Below, piece by piece: positions 1 through 11,470 of a stretch of 64,000 bases of DNA (the first letter of the stretch is position 1; each line of letters starts with the position of its first letter). The notes beneath the pieces are model-generated. The model was given only the letters and a program-made list of their open reading frames with translations. It searched no databases and was not told the DNA's origin. The position numbers were made by a program, and so were the translations under genes. Origin of the DNA: Rhynchospora pubera (taxonomy: Eukaryota > Streptophyta > Magnoliopsida > Poales > Cyperaceae); contig CM051461.1 of NCBI GenBank assembly GCA_028095005.1, forward strand, positions 27,401,432-27,465,431. Reading direction: 5' to 3'.

Positions 1-730
1 TAATTTCTTGTTGATTTCTTAGGTACTTAATTAGTAGAAGATTTTTATTTTGAACTTGCATTAGTATAAATTAATGTCGAGTTTGAAAGTACGAACATCA
101 GTTTAAATTCTTTATAGACGTCTTGAATAGAAATATCCAAACGGGACAATATTATTATAAAGTCGATTGGAAAGTACCGAACGTGAAACGCATACGCATA
201 ACATAATCAGATCTAACTCGGCCCCCTCAAGATTTTGCTATTTCCGCTTTTATTTTTATTATTATAATTATTATATATAACTGTTTAATAAATATTTAGT
301 CTAAAGAAGTTAAAATCTCTACTAATTGGTCCTGTATAGCACTGCACATGGTCGCCACTTGTTGCAAAACTTGCAATGAGGAGCATTTTTTGAAGCCGAG
401 AGATTTTTACTAGAAAAACATAATAATAATGGAAATATCACCAATTTAGGCATATAATTTGAGCAAATAAATTACTGAAAAGATTCGTAAACATATATAC
501 TGTCCTCTCCAATAACACCAGGAGGACCAAAACCAAAAACCTTTTAAGTTGGGGTCCAAAAGAATTTTCATAAATGCCTCGGGTTGAAAATACCGCAAAT
601 ACTTTTGGGTCTTCCATTTTTTCTGTTTTAACCATCACAATTCAAGAAATTTGATTTGGCCATTCTAATGTCCCCCCCCCCCCCCCCCCCCCCCGATATT
701 TGATGGATAACTCGGAGAATATCACAACAA
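1..730. other. Intergenic, no gene seen
   Basis: AT-rich sequence with no coding stretch I can support on either strand. The only marked feature is an uninterrupted run of 23 C at 672-694. Confidence 0.6.
672..694 (+). repeat. Poly-C homopolymer tract (23 nt)
   Basis: A run of 23 consecutive C in an otherwise AT-rich region. On the opposite strand this is a G-run able to form a quadruplex. Its exact length is uncertain because homopolymers are error-prone in assemblies. Confidence 0.85.
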
Positions 731-1156
731 GAAAGATTCCGATGCCACAAATGCCACACTTTACTTTTTATTTAAAATTTTCTTCAAAAAAAATACTTTT
801 AAAATTTTAAAATTTAAAATATAATCTTACGATTCAAATCATTGATCTTGTTCATTTCAACGATGGATGTGTTGTCATAAAATTTTATAATTTTTGAAGT
901 TTATTTGATGCTTGATCAAAAGGTCAAAAATGAACGAATCAAAATAGATTAATTCTAATATGTCTATTTTTCAATCTCTTGATCAAGTATTAAATAAACT
1001 TTAAATATTATAAAATTTTAGGACAACACATCTGTCGTTAAAATGAACAAAATCAATAGTTTGAATCGGATGATTATATTTAAAAATTTTTAATTTTAAA
1101 ATAAAAAAATAAAGCGTTGGATTTGTGGCACAAAAAAATTTGGTGCCGAAACTTTC
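731..1156. mobile_element. Foldback MITE, family B copy 1
   Basis: About 426 bp that folds back on itself almost end to end. The left end reads gaaagattccgatgccac and the reverse complement of the right end reads gagaaagtttcggcacc. Inner arms also pair: around 845-885 (cattgatcttgttcatttca) against 1018-1060. No coding capacity. A second copy of the same family lies at 11063-11470. The target-site duplication is not clear, so I do not assign a superfamily. Confidence 0.7.
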
Positions 1157-2556
1157 TCATATCAAAATAGGGTGTTTTCTGGAGGCGTGATTCGCGTGAA
1201 CCAATTTACCCAATGAAAAAAAAATAATAGAAGAATATGAAATTGCTGATGTTTTGGATTCCTTCAATTATTGCTCACTTCCGTACCTTTGGGAAGTCCA
1301 TAAATCAATTCCAAATAATTGTCGACTTCAAATGGCTTTCGCTACCACATGGAGGAAGCCATGACCGGGACAAATCAACGTGCAAATATCGAACACCAAT
1401 TTCACTAAGATGATTCGATCGCAAAAAAGAGAAAAAAAAACACCACATAATTCGGATTGAATCAATAAAATAAATGCACGAGACACATGGCCACCTAGAT
1501 TATAATTAACTAATTAGGGACAGCTAAACAAGCTCCATCATTGCCTTTTTTTTTTTTTCCGAAATCTTGACAGCAGCTGTCAAGATATTCATTGCCTCTT
1601 TTTTTATTCCTGTTTATTACCGACTCATTAACGTGCTCACGTGATACGCGTGATCAAGTAATATTATCTTATATTACCTCTTTCTCGATGGAGAGCCGTG
1701 GGCGGGTTTGTAATAATTTATCAATGTTTCAATCCAACTCAATTATACTAGGTTAAAAATTTTATTTAGTTGACTCACTCATAATCCAATCCAATCCATA
1801 TAAATTTTTATCTATAGATTTTTATGAATTTCCGGATTAAACAGAGTTATGACATAATTACATAAATGGTAGAATTTGGCGGAAAAAAGCTATTAATACT
1901 AACATTATCCAAAGGCATTTTAACAATATATAACTCTAAATTTTGTAATTTGTGAAATTATTTTTGTAACCTTTAAGGCTACATAATTTAAAAATTGTGT
2001 TTCAATATATTTAAAATATAAATTCAATTAAGTTATGCGAATACCTCTGTGTTGTTATTTCGTTTTTGTTTACTAGATCGGTTGCATGTAAATTTTATAT
2101 TTTTGTTAGCTTATTCACACAATATTATAATTCTATAAAATAAAGAAATCAAGGAATCTATAATACATTAATTTTAATAACTCCAACTATCTTATATAAA
2201 CGACCTTATTTAAGGTAATTATTTATAGAACTTCATAATGCATTGTGAAAATACAGTAAATGACCCAAAAGTTAAAGATTGACGGAAAATTTTGGCACAT
2301 AGATATAGAAAAAACTCTGTGGAAAGAATAAAAATTGATGTAAAGGAAGATTTAATTAAAGGAGCTAGTAACATAAGATGGATTGGGTACAAATCGGATT
2401 ATGAATCTTTGAATTATAATCCAACCCAGTACAACCGGGTTAGTAAACTTAAAACCCGACCCAACTGGAATAATATTTGAACCCATTAAAATACGGATCG
2501 GGTCGGATGGGTTTTATTATTTCTTGTACAGCCCTACATATATGGAGAGCTTTGCA
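1157..2556. other. Intergenic, upstream of the GDSL esterase
   Basis: No gene seen. The part from about 2390 to 2520 carries repeated cgggt/acccg words (aaccgggtt, aaacccgaccc, gatcgggtcgg) often found near the ends of plant hAT-type elements. A 9-bp word, atggagagc, occurs at 1688-1696 and again at 2542-2550, possibly bracketing an insertion. Confidence 0.4.
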
Positions 2557-2563
2557 TATAAAA
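2557..2563 (+). promoter_or_regulatory. TATA box of the GDSL esterase gene
   Basis: TATAAAA, 106 bases upstream of the start codon. Transcription would be expected to begin about 30 bases further on, near 2590, giving a 5' leader of roughly 80 nt. Inferred from sequence and position only. Confidence 0.5.
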
Positions 2564-2668
2564 AGAGACGCATACAAGTGACTGAGGCAAAGAAGAGAGT
2601 GGCGTGCACCGTACAAATTAAACAAAAAAGCTAGCCAGATAAGAAACTAGCAAGCTAATTTACTCACA

Positions 2669-4538
2669 ATGACGGGACCAGAAAGGCCAGTGATAGTACT
2701 CTTTGGTTCATCATTTGTGCAATACAGCTTCAGCAATGGTGGATGGGGTGCCATTCTAGCCGATGTCTACGCCCGCAAGGTCTGCATTCACATAACATAT
2801 ATCATTGATCTAAATCTTCGATCTCTTTTTCTGATTATTTTGAAAATTGTGAACTCGTACGTACGTAGGACCACTTCTTCCATTGATCACTTAATTAACC
2901 GTATAAAAATGACATTCATGTTTATGAGTTCCGCACAAATGTCTTTCATTTATGTTAATGTACATGAGTCGTCTTTCGCTGGTACAATCTTGTGTATGTA
3001 TGCAGTATGCATGTTGGCTTACTTTCCTCCGAAAACCAAAGAAATGAGCAGTTTCTGTTTATGTTCTTTAATTTCCAGGCTGATATAGTTATGCGAGGAT
3101 ATCAAGGATGGAACTCCAGGCGTGCACTTGAGGTCATAGACAAAATATTCCCCAAGGTCAACTTAAAATTTCCTTCAATAAAAGTTCTGCATGTATAAAT
3201 TGTTACTTTTCAAGTCTTGGGATATGAATTTCCAGTAATGTTAAACATTATCTTCCTTATGTTCGTTATGAGCTCAGCATACTACTCGTTCCAAGGATAT
3301 ATGTTTTTTTAGGCAATGTATACAAGCGCCTACTATATATGATTCATTTTGAAATTAACTAAACTTGTACTGAGAGACTGGGGTTCACTACACCATTACA
3401 CAGTTGATCATTATAACTAAGTAGGATTTTTTACGTTTTCTGAAGATACGAACCTTATGTTTTTTGAAAAATTTTCACCCAATTTAAGAGGGTGTTTTCT
3501 TTTTTCCCAATTTGAGTACATGCCCTGTTTGCCATGACCTGAAGATGTATTATCTGTTTTGGCTTCAGGATGCAAAGGTGCAGCCTTCCCTAGTAATAGT
3601 ATATTTCGGTGGTAATGACTCCATTTGGAAACACTCATCTGGCCTTGGTCCTCATGTGCCTCTTGATGAATATATTGAAAATATGAGAAAAATTGCTCTT
3701 CACATCGAGGTACATGTAAATCTCACATGAAGATCTCTATGTTCCTTCAATTTAATAAGCTTCTTGTCCTTTTCATATTTTTATTTTACAATCCTTTTAT
3801 TTTTCAATGCTATATGCAGAGTCTGTCAAATGAGACGAGGCTAATTATGATTAGCTGCCCTCCAGTCAATGAGGAGGTGCTTCGAAAATCGAAAAGGTTT
3901 GGAGTCATTTTTCTAAATTGATTTTGCAGTCTATTTTGCTATATTTGCATTTGCTGCTACAAGCATCAAAATCTATAAACCTGGTAAAAATAATGATAGT
4001 TGATGGCTTAGTAACAATGTTCTTTATCTTGTTGACAGTGGTGCACTTGCTAACATGGTACGCACAAACGAAACATGTAAGAGGTACTCTGATGCTTGTA
4101 TCAAACTGTGCCAGGAGTTGAAAATCGAAGCTGTCGATCTCTTTCATATAATTCAAAAGAAGGATGACTGGGCCACCACCTGCATTATGTAATTTTCTCG
4201 CTTGAAGCACACATTATACAGATCATAACAACTTTTAATTCCCAAAAAAACACAAATCTCAAAATGTGGAACTAAACACGAACATGATTTATCAACTCAA
4301 GTAATATAAAAATTGGTGCAGGCCTGATGGAATACATTTGACTGAGGAGGGGAGCAAACTTTTGGTTACAGAGATATTTCAGGTGATAAAGAATGCCAAA
4401 TGGGAACCATCTCTCTACTGGAAGTCGCTCCCGACAGAGTTTGGTGAGGATTCAGATTACTATCTTGTAGCTCCTGATGGAAAATCCACCATCAATCCTT
4501 CTGATTGGACGTACCACCGCAATATTCGATGGGATTAG
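2669..4538 (+). CDS. GDSL/SGNH esterase, CPRD49/IAH1-like, 257 aa
   Basis: Joined exons 2669-2779, 3079-3156, 3569-3709, 3820-3896, 4039-4188, 4322-4538; all introns are GT-AG, the total is 774 nt, and the only stop is the terminal TAG. Family knowledge: small SGNH-fold hydrolases related to yeast isoamyl-acetate esterase and cowpea drought-induced CPRD49, acting on short-chain esters. Visible motifs: block I FGSSFVQ with nucleophile Ser15 (the family GDS reads GSS here), block II glycines in RGYQGWN (43-49), block III YFGGND with Asn79, and block V DGIH with Asp188 and His191. The full length fits the family. No signal peptide or membrane segment is seen, so a cytosolic location is likely. 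The C-terminal WTY..(R)WD ending is typical of plant members. The physiological substrate cannot be read from the sequence. Confidence 0.93.
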
Positions 4539-5270
4539 AGAATATAGCAGATTGGAACATATTTGCCACTGCTATTTGTATTACTGCTGCTTCTGGTATT
4601 TTGATCCCAGAGGGTTTATACAAGCTGCAGTTGTTCATATGTCTATTTTATTACTTTCGGAAATGTTGTTTGTATTTGATCATCTTGTGAAGAATGTAAT
4701 TGTGTGCATTGGTCATTGAAATATTGCCTGCCGATGAACAGATCCGCAAGTAAATTGTTTTTTTTTTTTTTGGATAAACTAGACAGTGACTATCTAGTGA
4801 AGAAAAAAAAAAAAAAGGGTAAAAACAAAGCAAAACTGTCACATCCCACGTCGACACACCGACACACGGGACGGAACGGTGGGACGGTATCTTCTGCGTC
4901 CATCCGATGGACCGTCAACCTATGTCGCAAGCAGAAAAAAAAAACAAAACAAAACGGATGTCAGCTACAAAGCTCAGTAACCGGTTATTTAACGACGCAG
5001 CTTCTCTATATTAGTTGTTAAAGCAAATTAAACATGACTGGATTAATCCACATAACAAACCATACATTTTACGACGATAAAAGAGTGAACCTACAATTTT
5101 GATTAACTCTAGCTTATTTGGAATTTAGTTATTCAAAAAATTAGAACTCAATTTATAAATTAATGTCAATCATGTCTAGGAGACTTTTAATTGTTTTTAT
5201 TTAAGAAAAGAGATGAATGTGATTCGGTGTACTTTTTTGAGGAATATCATATAATATAATACGAGAGTAT
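4539..5270. other. Intergenic, 3' flank of the GDSL esterase
   Basis: No gene seen. It contains T- and A-rich runs near 4757-4772 and 4803-4816 flanking a small palindrome (actagacagtgactatctagt). Short ORFs here are low-complexity by-products. Confidence 0.5.
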
Positions 5271-5298
5271 CCACCTTACAAAACTCCAACTCTGCGGG

Positions 5299-5381
5299 AA
5301 TAATTCCCGTGCCAAATCCACCCTACATGTCTCAATCCTTACTTAGACCTGGGAAAATAATCCCACGCCAAGTCCACCTTA
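5299..5381. repeat. Imperfect direct repeat (two copies, about 26 bp)
   Basis: aataattcccgtgccaaatcc at about 5299 recurs as aataatcccacgccaagtcc at about 5355, each followed by accct/acctt. Function unknown; it lies downstream of the promoter-like block at 6147. Confidence 0.5.
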
Positions 5382-5593
5382 ATAGATTGTGCTTTTCTGA
5401 CTGTACTTGTGCTTATTTGATCTTACCCACGAGTGTATACCTAGTGTATAGACACTCGACCCTAATTGCTCCTGCCATCCACCGTGCACTAAGTGGGGGC
5501 TAGTATACTCCAGTACTGGGCTACTACCTTGGAGTTCCGTGGGGTAGTCCGCTTCCACACACCTAATGGTTCCAGCCAGTCCAAACAAAAGAA

Positions 5594-5613
5594 ATATATA
5601 TATATATATATAT
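5594..5613. repeat. (AT)n microsatellite
   Basis: About ten AT units. No further structure. Confidence 0.85.
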
Positions 5614-5980
5614 CAAATGACCGCTAATCCGCCTAGTGGCTGAATAGCAGAGTAGATCAGTATGCGTTGCCCGTGATCGCTATCATAAGGAGGCCATCAG
5701 CATTAGCTGGGGTGCAACCTCCTATAATGGTAATCCCGGGTAAAACAACTTAACTATTCGGTCTCATTCTGTTTCACTTTCATCATCCATTTTCTGTTAT
5801 TCCAAGTCACTTTTATATTTCATAATCAAATTTGCTAGTTCATATCAAAAGAATAACAAAATCTCAAAAGGCATCCACACGTCATAAAAAGACAACCACA
5901 CACGGGCATACACATGCAAGCAAAGCCAAGCGGTAATCAAATCAAGAAATACGAAACTAATTATAGAGAAGTCCGATTAC

Positions 5981-6154
5981 CTGATTGAGCGATCCATAGC
6001 ACAAGCAAATCGGGATGACTATAACTGCGACGTAGAACTCGAATTCCAAATGGCCGACTATTCAAAGCCAAGGTGGTATTCATAGTTTGCTAGGAAGAGA
6101 GAGAAACAGAAATGATATACGAAATGAAATGAAATGAGGCTGGGTCTATTTATA
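5981..6154 (-). promoter_or_regulatory. Candidate promoter and first exon, unassigned
   Basis: On the - strand a TATAAATA box lies at 6154-6147. About 65 bases downstream an ATG at 6083 opens a 34-codon stretch that ends at a splice-donor-like CAG/GTAATC (exon end 5981). The arrangement looks like the start of a gene or the promoter part of an LTR. No downstream exon could be recognised, and I do not recognise the peptide (it starts MNTTLALNSRPFGI). It could be a gene remnant or chance. Confidence 0.25.
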
Positions 6155-6159
6155 GTAGA

Positions 6160-7046
6160 GGTCTGACTAAAATGATAAATATTCTAGATTACTTAATGGC
6201 TAAGTAAGCAGAAAGGAATTACTTAACTATTATTTCTGAAAATATTAATACTATTTATAAAAATAACTGAGCCTATTTATAAAGATATTAATTATCAGAA
6301 ATTATTTATATAAATATTGATTACTTAGCTACTAAAAATGTGAATAAGTTCAAATAGATATTTTCAAAGTGGATAAGATCAAAGAGATATTTTCAAAGTG
6401 GATAAACATGGACATTTTTCAAATAGGACCTTAAAATTCGATGTATTGCAAACATGTCCTAAAATTAAAGGATTTCACAATAACAGAGTAGAAAAGTGGG
6501 TCCATCCGCAAGTCAATTGTTGTCCCTTTAATTTTTGTTAATTGATACGTCAGGCTCGATGATGCTATCTTCCACGAACTCAGTAGCGAAAATGTTGATA
6601 AGAAAACTTATGTTTGATTTAGATAGTTTTGCTTTCAGTTTCAAAAGCAGTTGATGATTCACTGATCAAATCAAAATTTTACCAAATTTAAATGATAAAA
6701 TAACATTTATGTTTTTGACAAATTTGAACACTGATTATCACAAGTGTCACATAAATTTGGTTGTTAAACTTCCACATAAAATAACATAAACGCAATCTAG
6801 GTATAGCTGTTAATTTTATCCGAGCTAACAAATCTGAACCATCAATTAACTAGCGAAAAAAATATTTCGGATTAAATTCTATATTCCCTATAAAAAAAAT
6901 ATATTAAAAGTAGGAAGATTGAAAAGGGAGATGAATCAGGGTAATTACTTAATTAATATCCTACCAGAAAATTGCAATGCAAACACTAATAAACAATTAC
7001 AATAATGGTATTATTAGTTATTTTCATTCTCTTTCAAAAAAACATC
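6160..7046. other. Intergenic, downstream of MurG
   Basis: AT-rich, no gene seen. A 27-bp phrase, roughly agatattttcaaagtggata, occurs twice in tandem at about 6357-6404. Confidence 0.5.
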
Positions 7047-10000
7047 TCATTTAGCCGCAGATACATTGAGAAGGGAGAGGATGCATTTAGCAATATCCAT
7101 AGAAGCATTGGGTTTCGCTACACTAAGTGCCTTCTCGCTCATCTCTTCTCTCAGCTTGTCATTTCCTGTAACATTCCACTATGTGAGTTACTGGTAACAA
7201 TATAACATTGGCCAACAGATCCTGTATTAGTGACTCCCATGATTACAATATTGGAGTAAGGAACCTCTCTAACCAGATCCCTACCTGGCAAGCATCAGCT
7301 TGTACCAACTTTTAGTGCCAGCAGTAGAAACTCTACCGGTAGTGGTTCTCTCTGGTAGGTCAATTGGCAATTGATTGTACAATTGAGGTTAGCGGGACAA
7401 TTTCCAATTCAACTAACAAGAATCACTCTCATACCATTATAATTATATGGCATGCTACATTACTGTCACAATATGTACATTGTTGCAAAATTTGATCTAG
7501 TGAAAACCTTCCAAGGTGGCCAAAATGGTCATACAATCAAAGTGAAGCAGGCTTTCATAAAATTGTGTGAGAGACCTTTTGTACACTTTAAAAGAATTAT
7601 AAGATGTATAATTACCTAAAATTTCATCAATAGCGATCTCCAGATTACTTGAATCAAGTTCATCTTCAGTTAGCACCTTTGACCCAGCAACCTCAGCCAT
7701 AATATACGCATTTTTGGTTTGGTGATCATTTGGAGAATTTGGTAATGGAACCTAGATCAAAATGATATTGCTTTGCATTAGACAAGATGCTCGAAATTTG
7801 CACAAGATGATAAAAAGTTTTAGACAAAAAAGTGATCATATTACTTAAAGTTAGTTGTGTACAATCAAGTGAAGATGATACTAATAACCAAGCATAATAA
7901 TTAAAAATAAGCAGCAGGCAAATAACATACACACAGATAAATTAAAGAACTAAAGATTCTTAAATTAACTATCATCTGCAAGGTGCTTGTACAAGCAGGT
8001 ATGTCGTAAAAGAAATAATTACCACAATAGAAGGTTTCCCTGTTGCCAAAATCTCAGTACAAGTCATGGCTCCGGCACGAGAAACAACGACATCAGCAGC
8101 AGCATATGCCAAATCCATTTCATGTAAGAACCTAATTGGTTCCATATACGAGTGAAACTTTTAATTTCACAAGAAGTGAATATTACACCCAACAGAAATA
8201 GAATAGTAGATACATATAGAATAGGAAAGGGAGCAGAAAGCCTCTTTTGCCCTTGCACTGTGTTAATTTGACTTGATTGGTACAACAAATAACATCCAGT
8301 TATATAATCAGGGCTAATTTAGAACAAATTAGGTTAAATTATGGTATAATTGCATGACAAAGAAGCATATTAAGCTCAATTGATCATTTGTAAAAACATT
8401 ATATCATTTTGGTCTGATCTGTTATTGGCACATACTGCCGAAAATTAGATCTACTTGAACACCAAAGCAATTTCAAAATTCATTGAGAGATGAATTTAGT
8501 AGATGTTGTGCCCTTTGTTACAAGAGAGAAAAGGTTTCAAATAGAAGTGGGGGAAGAAATTACGGGGTAAGGAGTAAACGCTTATGCCTTCTGACAAGGC
8601 TCTCCATCTCAGCAAATCTATCAGGCCCAGTCTGCCAGATGATGTACCGATTTTTATGCTCTGTCAGCATGTCAGCATACATGTTCAACACTGTGTAGTT
8701 GACTGCTGATGCACTGGTTTGCCCGCCTAGCACCAAAATGACCTTAGATGTATGATAAAGTAAGAATCAAAGTTTACAGACTAGTTCCCCACTTCATAGT
8801 TTTTTGGAGTTCTATACCTGCCTTACAAATATGGTGCTGGCATATAATTAATTAATAAAGCCTCCTTTAGCTGCAATTGTGCAACTTGCTCCACTATTAT
8901 TCATCAAATTGGATACAGCGCATTTCAAACCAATATAACATGTTTAGATTCAATGTACCATCAAATGCAAGACAGTACCTTGGTTATGGGCATATTTACA
9001 CAATTTAACCCTATCATGTAATGAAATTCTATGTTAAGAATAATTTCACCCTACTAAGCCGCATCTCTTTGATGTGAACAATTATGTGTCAGTGCACTTA
9101 CTAGTTCCGTTTTTTCAATAGTACACGAGAACTTAAATTATATCTCAGTGTACTCAATGATTCCACTTACCCCATTGATTAACTTTAATTAATCCATGTT
9201 AGCACAAATTGAACATTGGATCACCAAAACAATGCAAGCAAAAGACATTGCCATGACCATGTATTAGCATGCTAGCATGATACCAGACAAGCAATGCCAT
9301 TACTCTGTCAGATAATCTCGGTACCAAAATCAACCATGTAGCTTTGATTAGATAATTGGATCATACCTGCGTTTCGCCCTCCCCCTTTTTTATGGAACCG
9401 GGAAAGAAATGCAGCCTTGCAGCAGCCTTAGAAGTATACTTCTTTAATGAAACTCTAACAGGATTGCCATACACCATGCATTTCTCTTTCTGAAAGTACT
9501 TAACACACCCATTAAACCCAAGAAAGACCCGCTCCGCAAAGGTACCCAAAACCCTACTCTCTATTCCAGGAGAACTATTCTGCTCTTGAACCACAACCTT
9601 TATTCCAAGAATAAAAGCCGCTATACCAGCCGGCAAAGAGAGGTACCCGCCGGTCCCGACAAATACATGAGGCTTGAACTTGGAGAGTGAAAAGAGGCAC
9701 GAGACGGTCGAATGCAGTAGAGCTATGGGAAGGAGGAGAAAGAAGGAAGGGAAGGGGTTGGAGATGGGAGAAATGGTGTAACCAGCAGAAGGTATACTAG
9801 TGGAGGAGAGAGAAGGGGAGGGAGGAGAGAGGAAGAGGAATTTGGGATTGGGGTGGAGAAGAGAGAGAGAATCAGCAATGGCGATGGAGGAGTAGATGTG
9901 GGACCCGTTGTCGGTGCCTGAGAAGGCAACTCGGAGAGGAGGAGAGGTTGAGGAGGAATCGAGAGATGGAGAGTCTCGGTTTGAACAGAGAGGGAGAGGG

Positions 10001-10140
10001 AGGAGAACGGCACGGCGGCGATGGGAAGGTGGGGATGGAGAGAGGAGAGATCGGAGATGGAGAGAAGGAGAAGAAGGAAGGGAGAGGAGAGAGGGAGAGA
10101 GGTGTGTGACCATGGCCATGGTGATCACAACTGGACACAC
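7047..10140 (-). CDS. Plastid-type MurG glycosyltransferase homologue, 438 aa
   Basis: Exons in transcript order: 10140-9367, 8742-8564, 8131-8023, 7751-7616, 7165-7047. The sum is 1317 nt, in frame across all four GT-AG introns, ending in TGA. Bacterial MurG adds GlcNAc to lipid I to make lipid II in peptidoglycan synthesis. Plants keep nuclear genes for plastid-targeted homologues; in moss this pathway is tied to plastid division, while the role in flowering plants is unclear. Residues 1-66 are rich in Ser, Pro and Leu with almost no acidic residues, as expected of a chloroplast transit peptide. Visible motifs: SGTDNGSHIY (74-83, the glycine-rich N-terminal loop), EQNSSPG in exon 1, LGGQTSASA in exon 2, RAGAMTCTEILA in exon 3 and DHQTKNA (363-369), all in MurG order. 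The mature part of about 370 aa matches bacterial length. Met8 or Met10 could also serve as the start. Loss of bases from the GGTGGH and GGSxG loops makes activity uncertain. Confidence 0.92.
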
Positions 10141-11062
10141 ACTGGAGATGTGTGCATCAGAGGGAAGATCTGAGAAGTGAGAAGTGAGATGTTGTCAGAA
10201 GACACCACGTGGCAATTGTTTTATATTGAGATTTGAGAGGATCCCAAAAGTCTATGGACTATGGGCATTGTATATTGTATATTGTATATATTGTACATTT
10301 GTATTGTTGTGTTGCCCGAACGTATACCTGTCAAACGTCTACTACATCCACGGAATAGAAGTGTTCTGTTTCTGTTCCTGTTTCAGCCAACGTAATAGAA
10401 ATTTATTTCATTTTCGTTCTGTTTTATCAAACGGAACAATTTTCTATTTTATTTAACGTTTCGTTTTTTATTTTCTTTTGATTTCTTCCAATTTATGTGT
10501 TTCGTTTCAATAACGTTCATAAATTTTATTTTCATTTCCGTTCTGTTATTGAAAACGAAATCAATTTTCTCTTTCGTTTCCGTTCCGTCCACCGAACAAC
10601 GTTTCACAACGTTAATACTGACATGAACACTGTTTTATTTGGACTTTGGAAGGAGAACTATTCAACTTTAACTGGCTGTCTGGAGAAGCTAGCTGAGTAA
10701 TGATTAGCAGATCTAATTTTTTTGCCAAAAAAAATTAGTGTTTTTTAATTGACGTTGTAAAAAAAATTCTGAACGAATACTTTCCCATTTTTAGAAATTA
10801 GAAAGTTCTTTGCTCAAAACTCAGAAGAGATGAACCTCCGGTATATATAAACAGAGAATTTTCTATGAATCATCATCGAATAAACAAACGTAAGTTGGAA
10901 AAGATTGAGTTTAAATTTATGTAACCGAATTGCGCAAGTTTTTCCTAATTCCTAAGTGCTGGGAGTGGACTGTATAGTGGTCACTTGAGATTTTTTTTTT
11001 TTTTTTTTGCGCGTGTTTAAAAAGAAAACTAAAGCAAAGTAAAAATTAAATATTTTACATAG
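10141..11062. other. Intergenic 5' flank of MurG with a possible transposon remnant
   Basis: From about 10310 to 10620 the words cgtttcgtt, cgttctgtt and aaacgg(a)aa recur in both orientations. This is the same style of subterminal repeat seen in the hAT element at 30786-32372, so a hAT remnant is possible, but no clean ends were found. No gene seen. Confidence 0.35.
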
Positions 11063-11470
11063 AGAAAGTTTCCGCTGCCACAAAAAATAATGCCACAAGT
11101 TGCCACAATTTCATATTTTACTAATATTTAAAATTTTTAAAATTTAAATTCTGAATCCAAACCGTTGATCTTGTTCAATTTAACGAACGATGTGTTTATA
11201 TTCAATTTAACGAATGATCAAGTGGTTAACAAATGAACGAATCTAGTTAATTATGACAGATTAATTCTAATGTGTTCATCATTTGGTCACTTGATCGAGT
11301 ATCAAACCGACTTCAAAGTTTATAAAACTTATATAAAAACACATCGCTCGTTAAATTGAACAAGATCAATGGTTTAGATTAAACGTTTGTATTGTAAAAA
11401 AATAAATATTGATAAAATATGAAGTTGTGGCAACTTGTGGCATCCAAAAGTGGTGGTAGCGGAATCTTAT
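11063..11470. mobile_element. Foldback MITE, family B copy 2
   Basis: The left end gagaaagtttccgctgccac pairs with the right end, whose complement reads gaataagattccgctaccac. The next inner words, gccacaagttgccacaa, also occur in both arms, as does the phrase gttgatcttgttcaatttaa against its complement near 11355. Same family as 731-1156. No ORF. Confidence 0.75.

Noticed and set aside
9723..10180. Ser/Pro-rich and Arg/Glu-rich ORFs in other frames at the start of MurG
   Set aside because: They are low-complexity by-products of the transit-peptide coding sequence; only the MurG frame continues through all exons.
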